A stretch of DNA of 64,000 nucleotides from Triplophysa rosa (lineage: Eukaryota; Chordata; Actinopteri; Cypriniformes; Nemacheilidae), in NCBI RefSeq assembly GCF_024868665.1, contig NC_079907.1:16620045-16684044 (forward strand). The letters are read 5' to 3'. Under the pieces are notes generated by a model that searched no databases, had not been told where the DNA came from, and worked only from the letters and a program-made list of their open reading frames with translations. Positions 1 through 11,448 of this stretch are shown here, in pieces; position 1 is the stretch's first letter, and each line of letters starts with the position of its first letter. Both the position numbers and the translations under genes were made by a program.

Positions 1-33
1 TTTACATAAAACTATATACATTATAGTTGCACA

Positions 34-252
34 CTATTTGGAGGTGGTTCTTCTCATGTCCTCCAACCATACCTCTTTTGAAACAGTCTCAGTGTGTGGG
101 CAGTACACCCTGCCCCTATACTGGCTATGACCTGTTTCACTTGTTTTAAATTGGCCACACTTCTTGCATGTGCTATTAGGTACAACAACAATGGGCCGAT
201 GGACTTCAAAATCAACCACTCTGATGACTGGCATCCACATCCGAGTCACCAA
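34..252 (-). other. Cys-rich ORF fragment, unidentified
   Basis: This is a 72-codon open frame on the minus strand. It contains a CKKCGQFKTSETGHSQYRGR segment followed by YCP, a spacing that resembles a small zinc-binding knuckle. I have a weak impression of similar Cys-rich tails in repeat-derived fish proteins but cannot name the family. No start signal, splice site or partner exon is evident, and the frame is closed upstream. It is most likely a fragment of a mobile-element gene cut by the window edge. Confidence 0.25.
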
Positions 253-634
253 CTCCGAAACTCCACCTCAGACAGCCACACAGTCACCCCACTCTATTCA
301 GACCGCCTGAAGATCAAAGAGCTGAAATTCAAACACCTCCAAGACCTTAAGGAAGTCATCCCAAAGGACTTTCACAGCTTTTACGACAATTTGCTTCACT
401 AGCTTAATATAGGATGCAGTATTAACACAGTCAATATGATGGCAATGTAACAACACACACAGAGCCTCACAGATACAGACACACAGACAAGGGCTCACCC
501 TACTCACAAACACAAATACACTCAGTAATGGGCATAGTAAAGCAAGCCTTAACTATGATTTTATCTGTGTTAAACTATGATATCAGTTATTGATGTTTTT
601 TAAATATCTACTTATTACTAGGCTTATTATACAT
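253..634. other. Unassigned sequence
   Basis: This stretch has only short frames with no recognisable product. A CA-rich patch lies near 450-515. I see no gene or repeat boundary. Confidence 0.4.
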
Positions 635-1067
635 GTGACCCTGGATCACAAAACCAGTCTTAAGTAGCACGGGAAAATTTTTAGTAAAAGACAAAAATAC
701 ATTGTGTGGGTCAAAATTATCGATTTTTCTTTTATGCCAAAAATCATTAGGATATTAAGTAAAGATCATGTTCCATGAAGATATTTTGTAAATTTCCTAC
801 CTTAAATATATAAAAACTTTATTTTTGCGAGTGGATAGTCTGCCACAGCACCCCTGATTAACAACTTCAAAGGCAATTTTCTCAATATTTTGATTTTTTT
901 GCGCTCTCAGATTCCAGAGTTTTAAACGGTTGTATCTCAGCCAGATATTGTCCTATTCTAAAAACTCATATATCTATAGAAAGTTTATTTATTCATCTTT
1001 CAGATTATGTAAAAATCTCAATTTCGAAAAATTGACCCATAAGACTGGTTTTGTTGTCCAGGGTCAC
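635..1067. mobile_element. Short non-autonomous TIR transposon
   Basis: The two ends are inverted copies of each other. The left end reads GTGACCCTGGATCACAAAAC and the right end reads, in reverse complement, GTGACCCTGGACAACAAAAC. The similarity continues through CAGTCTTA. ACAT occurs immediately outside both ends (631-634 and 1068-1071), which fits a short target duplication, although the flanking bases also extend the repeat and make the limits uncertain by a base. The 433-bp AT-rich interior has no coding potential. This end sequence is common in cyprinid genomic and transcript sequence. The superfamily is not clear from the ends. Confidence 0.7.
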
Positions 1068-1068
1068 A

Positions 1069-1404
1069 CATGTGCATTGGAGTTTTAAAATGTATCTAAT
1101 ATAATACTTGAATTGAATTAAATGTTTTGGATACCACCATTAAATTATTGTTTTTATTATTATTTTACTGACTTTAAGTTCAGCTGTTAGGCCTACTTCT
1201 AGACTATGCCTCTCTTGGAACTGTGCATGTAAAATACGAAATATAGAAGCAAGGTTTTTATTTTTGGGAGAAAAAAGGCTGTCTACTGGCCAAGTAAGCC
1301 TATCTTTGGATAACTCTGTCTGTTTTTTAGACAATAACGAGTGAAAATAGTTAGGTTAGATACATTTGAGTAGGCCTGTTTTGTTAAAAATCGATAGCTG
1401 TAAT
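1069..1404. other. Unassigned AT-rich sequence
   Basis: A 64-codon minus-strand frame lies here but shows no family motif. I see nothing else in this spacer between two mobile elements. Confidence 0.4.
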
Positions 1405-2193
1405 TGTCATGGTCCTGGTCGGGGTTTCGATTTGCACGTGGGTTGTGGTGTTATTGTTGAGCACGTGGGGAGTCGCCGGCTAGCCACGTGCTCAGTGTCT
1501 GCGTCACTTTCCCAGCCCTTGTGTCTTCGATAGGATCTCTCTGCACGGGTGATTTTCCACTCAGCACTCGCACGTCTGTTTAATTGTCTACTCATTTAGC
1601 GTTCTCATTCCCATTATTGCCACCGCACCTGTAGCCCATTCCCCGCTCATTTATTTCCCTTTATTACCCATCTGTATCTCTTGTCGTGTGTCTGACCATT
1701 GCATGTTTTAGTGCCTGTGCAGACTGACCTAGGTCTAGTGTGTCTAGCCTAGAGAACTTTTCTTTAGTCCTTGTCTTGCCATAGCTATATTGTCTACGAA
1801 AGATATTTCATCTCTCCTAGAATCTCTCGCTGTCTTGTCTAGTCACCTTTTTGCTTGCTACTTCTCCCTAGTTCTCTCTGGTGTCCCGGACCGCTCTCGC
1901 CATCTTCTACAGATACCTTGCACACAGATTTTGGACTGCACCACATGCTTACGGACTCTCTGACTTTGTGAGTTGCGGGTCGAGAAGACTCCCCGTTGTC
2001 TACTCTCCAATGTCTTTCTCCTGTGGAGGTCGTGGGACGTTGTGCCTTCGACGTGGTGTATCAGGTGGACGCGTTGTTCCCACGATATGTTGGATAGCTG
2101 TGGTGTCAGTGTTTTGGACTGTATTGTGCTACATTCAATAAACATTCTGTTAACCCCGCACTTGGGTCTCTCTATCTAGTGTCTGCCATGACA
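1405..2193 (+). mobile_element. Solo LTR of a gypsy-type retrotransposon
   Basis: The 789-bp unit starts TGTCATGG and ends CCATGACA, the usual TG...CA limits. It is flanked on both sides by GTAAT (1400-1404 and 2194-2198), a 5-bp target duplication as expected for Ty3/gypsy integration. An AATAAA polyadenylation signal lies at 2137-2142, about 50 bp before the end, so transcription would run on the plus strand. There is no internal coding sequence. The unit is therefore what LTR-LTR recombination leaves behind. The TGTCA...TGACA termini resemble the other LTRs in the window. Confidence 0.75.
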
Positions 2194-2241
2194 GTAATGC
2201 TTCGGTGCAGAATGAAGCCCGTGAGCCACGAAGGTAAGTTT

Positions 2242-2625
2242 GCGAGCAGATTTGGCTAATTTCCGCCTATTAGACAGCCTAGTCAGCTCATCGTTTTTTG
2301 TATTACATCACTTATAGTTCTTAAACATTTAAAATAGAGTTTAAGAAGATGTATGTAACCTAAGTCGTTAGCTTTGGTTAACTATTGAAGCCTTTTCTCT
2401 TGTCAAGAGGCTCAACGCGACCGCCGACTTTATTTGCGTGCAGATTAATTTCTGCCTATATTATACAGCCTGTTTAACGTTTTATTTTGGTATTGCATCA
2501 CTCATAGCTCTAACGTTTAAAATAGAGTTGAGGAAGATGTATGTAACCACAATCATTAGCTTTTAAAGCCCATTAGCTCTTAAAGCCTCGTCTCTTGTCA
2601 AAAGGCTCAACGCGACCCAGACTTT
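2242..2625. repeat. Imperfect tandem duplication, 190-bp unit
   Basis: Two adjacent units, 2242-2431 and 2436-2625, are alignable over their whole length. Shared blocks include TTAAAATAGAGTT, AAGATGTATGTAACC, TCTCTTGTCAA and GGCTCAACGCGACC. The copies have diverged by substitutions and small indels. There is no open frame across the junction. Confidence 0.7.
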
Positions 2626-3845
2626 GATGAACACTGCTGGCAGCAGCGACGTCTGTGTCCGTACCATTCTTATCAATGACAGCGTAATCTCGTATCTCCC
2701 TGCTCCCAATCATAAACCTTCGTATCTCCGATTAAACATGGTTTTGGGGAAATGTTGTGTTAATTGTTGCGTACACAACAGCTATTAGATCGTATGCCCA
2801 ATTATAAGGTAAATCACCAACCTTTAACGAAGTACAATGTTGAATAACTCGACAAATCAAATAGTGCAGGTTTTTTTTAATTTTCTATAACCTCTTGCTC
2901 GGAGATGAAAGCGACCACTTTTGAAGACTCGGGGATTACCCCGACGCCCAGACGCAAACTATGGCACCACCTTTCTCATAGCTCAGACAAAAATTAGCCA
3001 AACTCCCACCACCACAGCTTGCCCTGATGGTCTACGTAGCTTCGACTAAGACTACCGCAAGCATCTGATTACACTGCCCATGCTAACACTGGGAGCCAGA
3101 AATGGCAGCACTCTAATAACGAGGTCTAGTTCAACTCCCAATTAATCACCACCTCATGATTGACAAATATACCTTTAGACTTTCAGACACTCAATCCATA
3201 TTTCAGGGAACCACCAGAATAAAATGCAGTCACATTTCACATGAACTCACAGTCTGTCCAACCACATCTAACGAAATTATGTATCCTCAAAGCCCGTGGC
3301 GCGGTTCCAGTCATAATGCAATGGAGATCCTACGCTGATCTTCGTTTCATTCCCAATATGTCTTCAAAATTACACAAAGCTGGAGCTCTATCATGAAGGC
3401 ATGAAATGACCCGGTCTGAGAGATGTAAAATAATGTTGTCAGCTTGCTGCAGTTCTGCAGATAACTTACATATGACAGTATATATATCCGCTTGCTAAAC
3501 ACTTTAGCGAGCTGACCCTACTCGACGATAACCCCATGCGACACCTACTAACACTAACATCTATAGAGCATCTGACACTATTTTGCTATCTTCCTTACTG
3601 CATTCCTGCTCTCCTGTTTCCTGCATCGCTGCCGGCAGGCTTGTTTGTATCAGTGCGCTTACCACTTCGCTCTAATATTAGTGTATTTTATTATCGTTAA
3701 TTATTATTGTCGTTGCTAACTTTATCCTGATATCTCAATAACCCTGTTCCTGTTATTTACTTGGAAGAGTCTAAACCAAAAGTGATAGTTAACTTAACGC
3801 CAGTTAGCATAGCAATAGCGTGTTAGCTTGCTTGTCTGTTCACAC
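2626..3845. other. Unassigned sequence upstream of the L2 LINE
   Basis: There is no convincing gene here. The last few hundred bases may belong to the 5' untranslated region of the L2 element, because its true 5' end cannot be placed: the second copy starts abruptly at the gap. No terminal repeats or splice-flanked open frames were found. Confidence 0.35.
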
Positions 3846-3968
3846 TGTGGATATCATCTTGCCTCTGGTTTGTCTTGTGTGCTAACTTTTTCTCTTTTTA
3901 AGCGCAGTATACTACGATCCATCGAGCAACCTTGGTAAGTTGGAATTGCACTTCAAATCCGGTGAGTT

Positions 3969-4840
3969 ATGGCTTCTATTCCTATTATTGTTACTTGCAC
4001 CTCATGTCATATGTTTAGCTTAGCCTTCTCTGTCAGCTGCGAGGGCTTTTATATGCGATAAATGCAGGGAAATAGTTAGGCTGACAGAGAAGATCTTAGA
4101 ATTAGAGTCTCGCATCCAATCTTTATCTGAGGATAGTAAGAGTTTAACGACGATAGAAAACACTTTGGATGCGAGCAACATTAGCGCACACAGCTCGGTT
4201 CCGGTTGAAAATCCCCCGCAGCTGGGAAACTTCGTGACTGTGAGACGGCGTAGTCGCAGGACAAAACATCACTCGACCGTTCCGATTACAGTCTCGAACA
4301 GGTTTGCCCCGCTCAGTGACGCACCGACTGAGAAACCTGCTGAAAGTGCCCTAGTTATCGGTGATTCTATTGTTCGGAACGTTAACATAGAGGCACCAGC
4401 CACCATAGTCACAATGTTTACCGGGAGCCAGAGCGCCTGACATCAAGTCAAATTTAAATGTGCTGGCTAAGGCTAATCGTAAATTCAGTAAGATTGTCAT
4501 TCACGTCGGCACAAATGATGTTCGACTCCGTCAATCGGAGATCACAAAAGATAACATTAAAGAGGTGTGTGAGCTCGCAAGCATGATGTCAGACACTGTA
4601 ATATTCTCTGGCCCCCTCAATGCTTATCGTGGTGATGAGATTTATAGCAGATTATCATCACTAAATGGCTGGTTGTCTGAGTGGTGCCTGCAGAATGATA
4701 TAGTTTTTATAAATAACTGGAAGAGTTTTGAGGGCAGACCTGACCTGTTGAAACGAGATGGTCTCCATCCCTCCTGGGCTGGGACTTCCATCCTGTCTAG
4801 AAATATGGCAAAAAGTCTTAATGCTAATGCTAAAACTTGA
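3969..4840 (+). pseudogene. L2 ORF1 (SGNH-esterase type), frameshifted
   Basis: The protein would start at ATG 3969 with MASIPI and a Cys-rich segment, followed by a coiled-coil-like stretch (LTEKILELESRI). It ends in an SGNH-hydrolase fold: VIGDSIVRNV is the GDS block, HVGTNDVR the G-T-N-D block, and DGLHPSWAG near 4760 carries the catalytic Asp-His. ORF1 proteins of CR1/L2 LINEs are known to carry such esterase domains and are thought to assist the RNP. The frame is broken near the Cys-rich segment (extra T around 4050) and around 4410-4440, where an extra AC relative to copy 2 sits in front of ATGTTTACC. Confidence 0.8.
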
Positions 4841-4972
4841 CTCGCTGGGGCCCAGGTCAGGGAGCAGACAGTATGGCTTAACCAACTGTCTGCTTGCCGT
4901 CTCACGTCGCAGAATACACAAAATGTACAACATGTAGTAATCCGTTCTCCCAAACATCACAAAATAGAGACT

Positions 4973-5519
4973 GTGTCTGTCCCCCGGATTAGCAAACATA
5001 AAATAATGCGTAAACCTCTTGAAAGTAATTTAATAAACGTTAAACAAACTAAACATGAACAAAATACAGATAATCAACTGTTACGACTCGGATTGCTAAA
5101 TATTAGATCTCTCTCTAATAAAGCACTTTTTGTTAACGATATGATAACAGATCATAAAATAGACATGCTCTGTTTGACAGAAACATGGCTAAAACCAGAT
5201 GATTATATTGCTTTAAATGAATCTGTCCCCCAAGATTATTATTATAAACACGAGCCTCGTCTAAAAGGCAGAGGGGGAGGTGTCGCAGCACTTTACAATA
5301 ACTCTCTTAGCATTTCCCAGAAGTCGAACTCTAAATATAATTCTTTTGAAGTCATGGTTCTTCATGTTTCAACACCTAATACTAAAGATAAAACACTTTT
5401 TAAATTGATTCTAGCTATTGTATATAGGCCTCCAGGGCACCACACAGATTTTATTAAAGAATTTGGTGGGTTCTTATCAGAACTAGTACTGGCCGCAGAT
5501 AGACTCCTTGTCGTTGGTG
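4973..5519 (+). CDS. L2 ORF2, endonuclease N-terminus (partial)
   Basis: The frame contains the opening of an APE-type endonuclease: LRLGLLNIRSLSNKA, then DMLCLTETWLKP (the catalytic Glu of the TETW motif), GRGGGVA and LAIVYRPPGHH. ORF2 of L2 LINEs nicks target DNA with this domain and primes reverse transcription from the nick. The coding sequence stops artificially at the run of Ns, so the downstream RT is missing. Unlike copy 2, this copy is open across 5396-5410, where copy 2 has a one-base difference. Confidence 0.85.
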
Positions 5520-6275
5520 NNNNNNNNNNNNNNNNNNNNNNNNNNNNNNNNNNNNNNNNNNNNNNNNNNNNNNNNNNNNNNNNNNNNNNNNNNNNNNNNN
5601 NNNNNNNNNNNNNNNNNNNNNNNNNNNNNNNNNNNNNNNNNNNNNNNNNNNNNNNNNNNNNNNNNNNNNNNNNNNNNNNNNNNNNNNNNNNNNNNNNNNN
5701 NNNNNNNNNNNNNNNNNNNNNNNNNNNNNNNNNNNNNNNNNNNNNNNNNNNNNNNNNNNNNNNNNNNNNNNNNNNNNNNNNNNNNNNNNNNNNNNNNNNN
5801 NNNNNNNNNNNNNNNNNNNNNNNNNNNNNNNNNNNNNNNNNNNNNNNNNNNNNNNNNNNNNNNNNNNNNNNNNNNNNNNNNNNNNNNNNNNNNNNNNNNN
5901 NNNNNNNNNNNNNNNNNNNNNNNNNNNNNNNNNNNNNNNNNNNNNNNNNNNNNNNNNNNNNNNNNNNNNNNNNNNNNNNNNNNNNNNNNNNNNNNNNNNN
6001 NNNNNNNNNNNNNNNNNNNNNNNNNNNNNNNNNNNNNNNNNNNNNNNNNNNNNNNNNNNNNNNNNNNNNNNNNNNNNNNNNNNNNNNNNNNNNNNNNNNN
6101 NNNNNNNNNNNNNNNNNNNNNNNNNNNNNNNNNNNNNNNNNNNNNNNNNNNNNNNNNNNNNNNNNNNNNNNNNNNNNNNNNNNNNNNNNNNNNNNNNNNN
6201 NNNNNNNNNNNNNNNNNNNNNNNNNNNNNNNNNNNNNNNNNNNNNNNNNNNNNNNNNNNNNNNNNNNNNNNNNNN
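5520..6275. other. Assembly gap (756 N)
   Basis: This is a run of unknown bases. The sequence to its left breaks off inside L2 ORF2, and the sequence to its right restarts in the L2 5' region. Any open frame drawn across the Ns is meaningless. Confidence 0.98.
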
Positions 6276-6396
6276 TGGAATATCATCTTGCCTCTGGTTT
6301 GTCTTGTGTGCTAACTGTTTCTCTTTTTAAGCGAGTATACTATGATCCATCGAGCAACCTTGGTAAATTGGAATTGCACTTCAAACCCGGTGAGTT

Positions 6397-7264
6397 ATGG
6401 CTTCTATTCCTATTATTGTTACTTGCACCTCATGTCATATGTTTAGCTTAGCCTTCTCTGTCAGCTGCGAGGGTTTTATATGCGATAAATGCAGGGAAAT
6501 AGTTAGGCTGACAGAGAAGATCTTAGAATTAGAGTCTCGCATCCAATCTTTATCTGAGGATAGTAAGAGTTTAACGACGATAGAAAACACTTTGGATGCG
6601 AGCAACATTAGCGCACACAGCTCGGTTCCGGTTGAAAATCCTCCGCAGCTGGGAAACTTCGTGACTGTGAGACGGCGTAGTCGCAGGACAAAACATCACT
6701 CGACCGTTCCGATTACAGTCTCGAACAGGTTTGCCCCGCTCAGTGACGCACCGACTGAGAAACCTGCTGAAAGTGCCCTAGTTATCGGTGATTCTATTGT
6801 TCGGAACGTTAACATAGAGGCACCAGCCACCATAGTCAATGTTTACCGGGAGCCAGAGCGCCTGACATCAAGTCAAATTTAAATGTGCTGGCTAAGGCTA
6901 ATCGTAAATTCAGTAAGATTGTCATTCACGTCGGCACAAATGATGTTCGACTCCGTCAATCGGAGATCACAAAAGATAACATTAAAGAGGTGTGTGAGCT
7001 CGCAAGCATGATGTCAGACACTGTAATATTCTCTGGCCCCCTCAATGCTTATGTGGTGATGAGATTTATAGCAGATTATCATCACTAAATGGCTGGTTGT
7101 CTGAGTGGTGCCTGCAGAATGATATAGTTTTTATAAATAACTGGAAGAGTTTTGAGGGCAGACCTGACCTGTTGAAACGAGATGGTCTCCATCCCTCCTG
7201 GGCTGGGGTTTCCATCCTGTCTAGAAATATGGCAAAAAGTCTTAATGCTAATGCTAAAACTTGA
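6397..7264 (+). pseudogene. L2 ORF1 (SGNH-esterase type), copy 2
   Basis: This is the same architecture as copy 1 but open for the first 161 codons: CTSCHMF...CEGFICDKC (Cys-rich), a Leu-rich coiled coil, then VIGDSIVRNV. Translation closes at 6882 and resumes in another frame with [11 protein letters not shown] and later DGLHPSWAG. The stop at 7262-7264 comes just after the last esterase block. Shifts occur near 6835-6885 and near 7050, where one C is missing relative to copy 1 (TTATGTGG against TTATCGTGG). The protein is a nucleic-acid-binding ORF1p with an esterase-like domain. I call this copy non-functional as assembled. Confidence 0.8.
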
Positions 7265-7428
7265 CTCGCTGGGGCCCAGGTCAGGGAGCAACAGTATGGC
7301 TTAACCAACTGTCTGCTTGCCGTCTCACGTCGCAGAATACACAAAATGTACAACATGTAGTAATCCGTTCTCCAAAACATCACAAAATAGAGACTGTGTC
7401 TGTCCCCCGGATTAGCAAACATAAAATA

Positions 7429-10353
7429 ATGCGTAAACCTCTTGAAAGTAATTTAATAAACGTTAAACAAACTAAACATGAACAAAATACAGATAATCAA
7501 CTGTTACGACTCGGATTGCTAAATATTAGATCTCTCTCTAATAAAGCACTTTTTGTTAACGATATGATAACAGATCATAAAATAGACATGCTCTGTTTGA
7601 CAGAAACATGGCTAAAACCAGATGATTATATTGCTTTAAATGAATCTGTCCCCCAAGATTATTATTATAAACACGAGCCTCGTCTAAAAGGCAGAGGGGG
7701 AGGTGTCGCAGCACTTTACAATAACTCTCTTAGCATTTCCCAGAAGTCGAACTCTAAATATAATTCTTTTGAAGTCATGGTTCTTCATGTTTCAACACCT
7801 AATACTAAAGATAAAACCTTTTTAAATTGATTCTAGCTATTGTATATAGGCCTCCAGGGCACCACACAGATTTTATTAAAGAATTTGGTGGGTTCTTATC
7901 AGAACTAGTACTGGCCGCAGATAGACTCCTTGTCGTTGGTGACTTTAACATCCACGTAGATAACGTTACAGATGCCTTAGGAATGGCTTTCAAAGACACT
8001 CTTAACTCCATGGGCATTAGTCAACATGTGTCAGGACCCACTCACCTTCGTAATCATACTTTAGATTTAATACTGTCTTACGGTATAAATGTGGACGACG
8101 TTAAAATCCTTCAGCAGAGTGAAGACATTTCGGATCATTATCTGGTATTATGTTTGCTTCACTGGCCACGGCTGCAAATAAAACTCATTGTTACAAATAT
8201 GGTAGAACAATAACTTCAACTACCAAAGATGCGTTTCTCGATAATCTGCCCGAATTGTCTCAAATCATGAGAAATAACGTTGAAGATCTTGACATTACCA
8301 CTGAAAATTTTAATTCCACTTTCTCGGTAACGCTAGACAAAGTTGCTCCACTACGTTTAAAGAAGATTAAAAATGCAGCCCCACACCGTGGTATAATGAA
8401 CACACTCAGGCTCTAAAGAAAGCGGCCCGAAAAATGGAGCGCAACTTTAAGAAAACTAAATTAGAGGTATTTCGTACAGCATGGAAGGATAGTATTCGAA
8501 AATACAGGAAAGCCCAAATAACTTCTAGATCCGCCTACTTTTCATCACTAATAGAAGAAAACCAGCACAACCTAGGTTTTTATTTAACACGGTGGCTAAA
8601 TTAACAAAAAATAAATCGTCAGTGACTTCTGATCCTGTATATCAGCATAGCAGTGATGAATTTATGAACTACTTCACATATAAAATCCAAGATATTAGAG
8701 AAAAAATTATAACAATGCAATCAGAAGTGAAACCCGCTGAACAAACTAACTACAGCGCCCTTAAGGAGAAAATGCAATTATTTTATACCGTAGATCAAGA
8801 TGAGCTGTCTAAAATTATTAGATCATCTAAATCAACAACATGCATACTAGACCCTATACCTACAAATCTACTGAAAGAGATGCTCCCAGAAATTATAGAT
8901 CCTCTTCTTGGTATTATTAACTCATCTCTGACATTAGGACATGTGCCTAAAGCATATAAGGTGGCTGTTATAAGGCCCCTTGTCAAAAAACCCCAACTCG
9001 ACCCTAGAGAACTAAGGAACTACAGGCCTATATCGAATCTACCTTTCATATCTAAAATTCTGGAAAAAGTAGTTTCAACTCAATTATGCTCCTTCCTCCA
9101 AAGGAATGACATCAATGAAGAATTCCAGTCTGGATTTAGAGCATGTCACAGTACAGAGACTGCTTTGATCAGAGTTACAAATGATCTGCTATTGGCGTCT
9201 GACCGAGGTTGTATCTCGTTATTGGTGCTGCTAGACCTTAGTGCTGCATTCGATACCATTGACCACAGCACACTCCTACATAGACTCGAAAATTATGTCG
9301 GCATTAAGGGAATAGCTTTGAAATGGTTTAAATCTTATTTATCCGACCGTTTTCAATTTGTAGCAATAAACAATGAGGTGTCACGCAAATCGCAAGTCCA
9401 GTACGGTGTACCACAGGGCTCAGTCTTAGGGCCTCTGCTCTTCGCATTATACATGCTACCTCTAGGAGATATAATAAAGCGACACGGAGTTAGCTTTCAC
9501 TGTTATGCTGATGATACTCAACTTTATATTTCCTCGAAGCCTCATGAAACACAGCAGTTCCATCGAATAATGGAATGCATAGTCGATATAAAAAACTGGA
9601 TGAGTAACAACTTTTTATTACTGAACTCGGACAAAACGGAAGTGTTACTTATTGGACCGAAAACTGCTATAAGTAACAACCAAGAATACTGTTTAACTAT
9701 TGACGGATGTTCCATAAAACCCTCGTCGTCAGCAAAGAATCTTGGCGTTCTATTCGATAGTAATCTGTCATTTGAGAGCCACGTCGCCAACACCTGTAAA
9801 ATTGCGTTTTTCCATTTTAAGAATATATCTAAACTACGTCATATGCTGTCAATCTCAGATGCAGAGAAGTTAATTCATGCATTCATGACATCAAGACTAG
9901 ATTACTGTAATGCCTGTTAGGTGGTTGCCTGCAGGCTTATTACAAAAACTCCAATTGGTCCAAAACGCGGCAGCTCGAGTTCTTACACGTACAAAAAAGT
10001 ATGAACATATTAGCCCGGTTCTGTCAACCTTGCACTGGTTACCTATAAAGCATCGCGTTAACTTTAAAATCTTGCTTATTACCTATAAAGCCTTACATGG
10101 TTTAGCTCCTCAGTACTTGAATGAACTCCTTTTGTATTACAGTCCTTCACGTGCATTACGCTCTCAGGCGTCCTGTCAGTTGGTAATACCTAGAATTTCA
10201 AAATCAAGTGCAGGTGGTAGATCCTTTTCCTATCTAGCGCCTAAACTTTGGAATAGTCTTCCCTGCACTGTCCGGGAGGCAGACACACTCTGTCAGTTTA
10301 AATCTAGACTAAAGACGCATCTTTTTAATCTTGCATACACTACTCTTCCATAA
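7429..10353 (+). pseudogene. L2 ORF2: endonuclease-reverse transcriptase
   Basis: The protein runs from MRKPLESN at 7429 to the stop at 10353. Blocks in order: endonuclease (TETW near 7600, YRPPG near 7845, GDFNIHVD near 7940, SDHYLV near 8130); then RT (PIPTNLLKE, NYRPISNLPF, LLDLSAAFDTIDH with a catalytic Asp near 9230, YGVPQGSVLGPLLF near 9400, CYADDTQLYIS with the catalytic Asp pair near 9500). The C-terminal part includes LHWLPIKHRVNFK. Together these activities would perform target-primed reverse transcription in the nucleus. Frames change near 7820, 8200, 8410-8590 and 9912. At the last, one base is missing compared with the intact copy at 26974 (AATGCCTG against AATGCACTG). The 442-codon RT block 8592-9920 is itself open. 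Confidence 0.88.
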
Positions 10354-10989
10354 TATAAATCTTCTGAGGGTTTAGGCTGCATTAGTTAGATCAACCGGAA
10401 CCAAAAACACAACTGATGTACTTGTTGCATCAAAGAGTACAGAACAGTACTCTACTCTCAGCCAGTCTTGTCTCATTGTTCCAAGGTTACCACAGCGAGC
10501 AGGATGCAGTTCATGGCCTGACCTGATGGTAGAGGGAGAATGGGAAGTGGGGACCTGACAAGAGCTGAGATGATAGAGCTGGATAAAGAAGGACGCGGTC
10601 TCTTGACATGTCTTCACCACAAAATTTCAAATGCTATTAGATTATTAATGATAATCTTAAACTATAATTTATTTTATTATTAAGTTTATTTATTTTATTT
10701 AGCCTTGTTGTGCAAGTTCTCTGGAGCTTGTGCAGAGGCAGCAGCTTTTGCCAGAGGGGAACTGGAATCCCCTGGTTGGGCCTGGGTTCTCCTGAGGTTT
10801 TTTTTCTCGATTAGAGTTTTGGGTTCCTCGCCACCGTTTGCATACTGTTTTTGCACTATCTGCCTGACCGGGGGGCTGCTTTAGAATCTTAAAGTTTTAC
10901 TTAATTAATATTGCATATAGGAATTTATTATCTGTATATTTGACCTGTGCTTCTCTCTCCTTTATCCTAAATGTGTGCTCTCACTGAGC

Positions 10990-11106
10990 GTGTGTGTGTG
11001 TGCTACTTGTCTGTGTACGTACGTGTGTGTGTGTGTGTCTCTGTGTCGTGTGTGTTGGTGCGTGTGCGTGTTGTGTGTGTGGAGTGTTTTGTGTGTGGGT
11101 GTGTCT
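10990..11106. repeat. GT-rich microsatellite in the L2 3' UTR
   Basis: An interrupted (TG)n tract lies inside the L2 3' UTR. The homologous position in copy 3 (28370-28500) is longer and purer, so the tract differs in length between copies. The Val-Cys-Val frames here are artefacts. Confidence 0.8.
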
Positions 11107-11363
11107 GTCTTCTGTGTTTTCAACCTTTTCTTGTTTTTGCAGGTACAACTTTGATTGTTTTGCTTGTAGTCAATGTGTCTCATGTACAGCTGCTTTGTAA
11201 CAATGAAAATTGTAAAAGCGCTATATAAATAAAGTTGAGTTGAGTTGAGTTGAGTTAACGATCTCTGTACCAGCTTTCTGAGTCTGAGTTGGACAGTTAC
11301 CATGGAGCCAGGAGTCTGACTGGGCTCGGATTTCATCAAAATATCTTAATTTGTATTCCAAAG

Positions 11364-11448
11364 ATGAACGAAAGTCTTACGGGTTTGGAACAGAGGGTGA
11401 GTAATTAATGACAGAATTTTCATTTTTGGGTGAACTAACCCTTTAAGA
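11364..11448. repeat. Fragment of a dispersed cyprinid repeat
   Basis: The segment runs from GATGAACGAAAGTCTTACGG to GGGTGAACTAACCCTTTAA. I recognise the last part as the terminal sequence of a very common short non-autonomous DNA element in cyprinid genomes and 3' UTRs. Only one end is present. Confidence 0.5.

Larger units (their letters stand above)
3846..5519 (+). mobile_element. L2-type LINE, copy 1, cut by the assembly gap
   Basis: This segment carries the 5' region, ORF1 and the first part of ORF2 of an L2/CR1-group non-LTR retrotransposon. It ends where the gap starts, in the middle of the endonuclease domain. It is nearly identical, apart from scattered one- and two-base indels, to 6276-7940 on the other side of the gap. 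It may be a second tandem element or a duplicated contig end. Confidence 0.85.
6276..11256 (+). mobile_element. L2-type LINE, copy 2, nearly full length
   Basis: Reading left to right it holds a 5' region, ORF1 with esterase motifs, ORF2 with endonuclease and reverse transcriptase, and a long 3' UTR with a GT microsatellite. It ends in GCGCTATATAAATAAA followed by a (GTTGA)n tail at about 11233-11256. Short tandem repeats at the 3' end are characteristic of the L2/CR1 group. The 5' end lies in or beyond the gap. Coding frames are broken by several single-base indels. Confidence 0.88.

Noticed and set aside
1407..2179. Protein-coding frames within 1407-2179 on both strands
   Set aside because: They lie entirely within the solo LTR and have no conserved motif.
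5483..6314. Long open frames across the N run
   Set aside because: Unknown bases contain no stops. The frames are artefacts.
10971..11339. Cys/Val-rich and Thr/His-rich frames around 11 kb, and the equivalents at 28228-28645
   Set aside because: They lie across the GT microsatellite in the L2 3' UTR, after the ORF2 stop.
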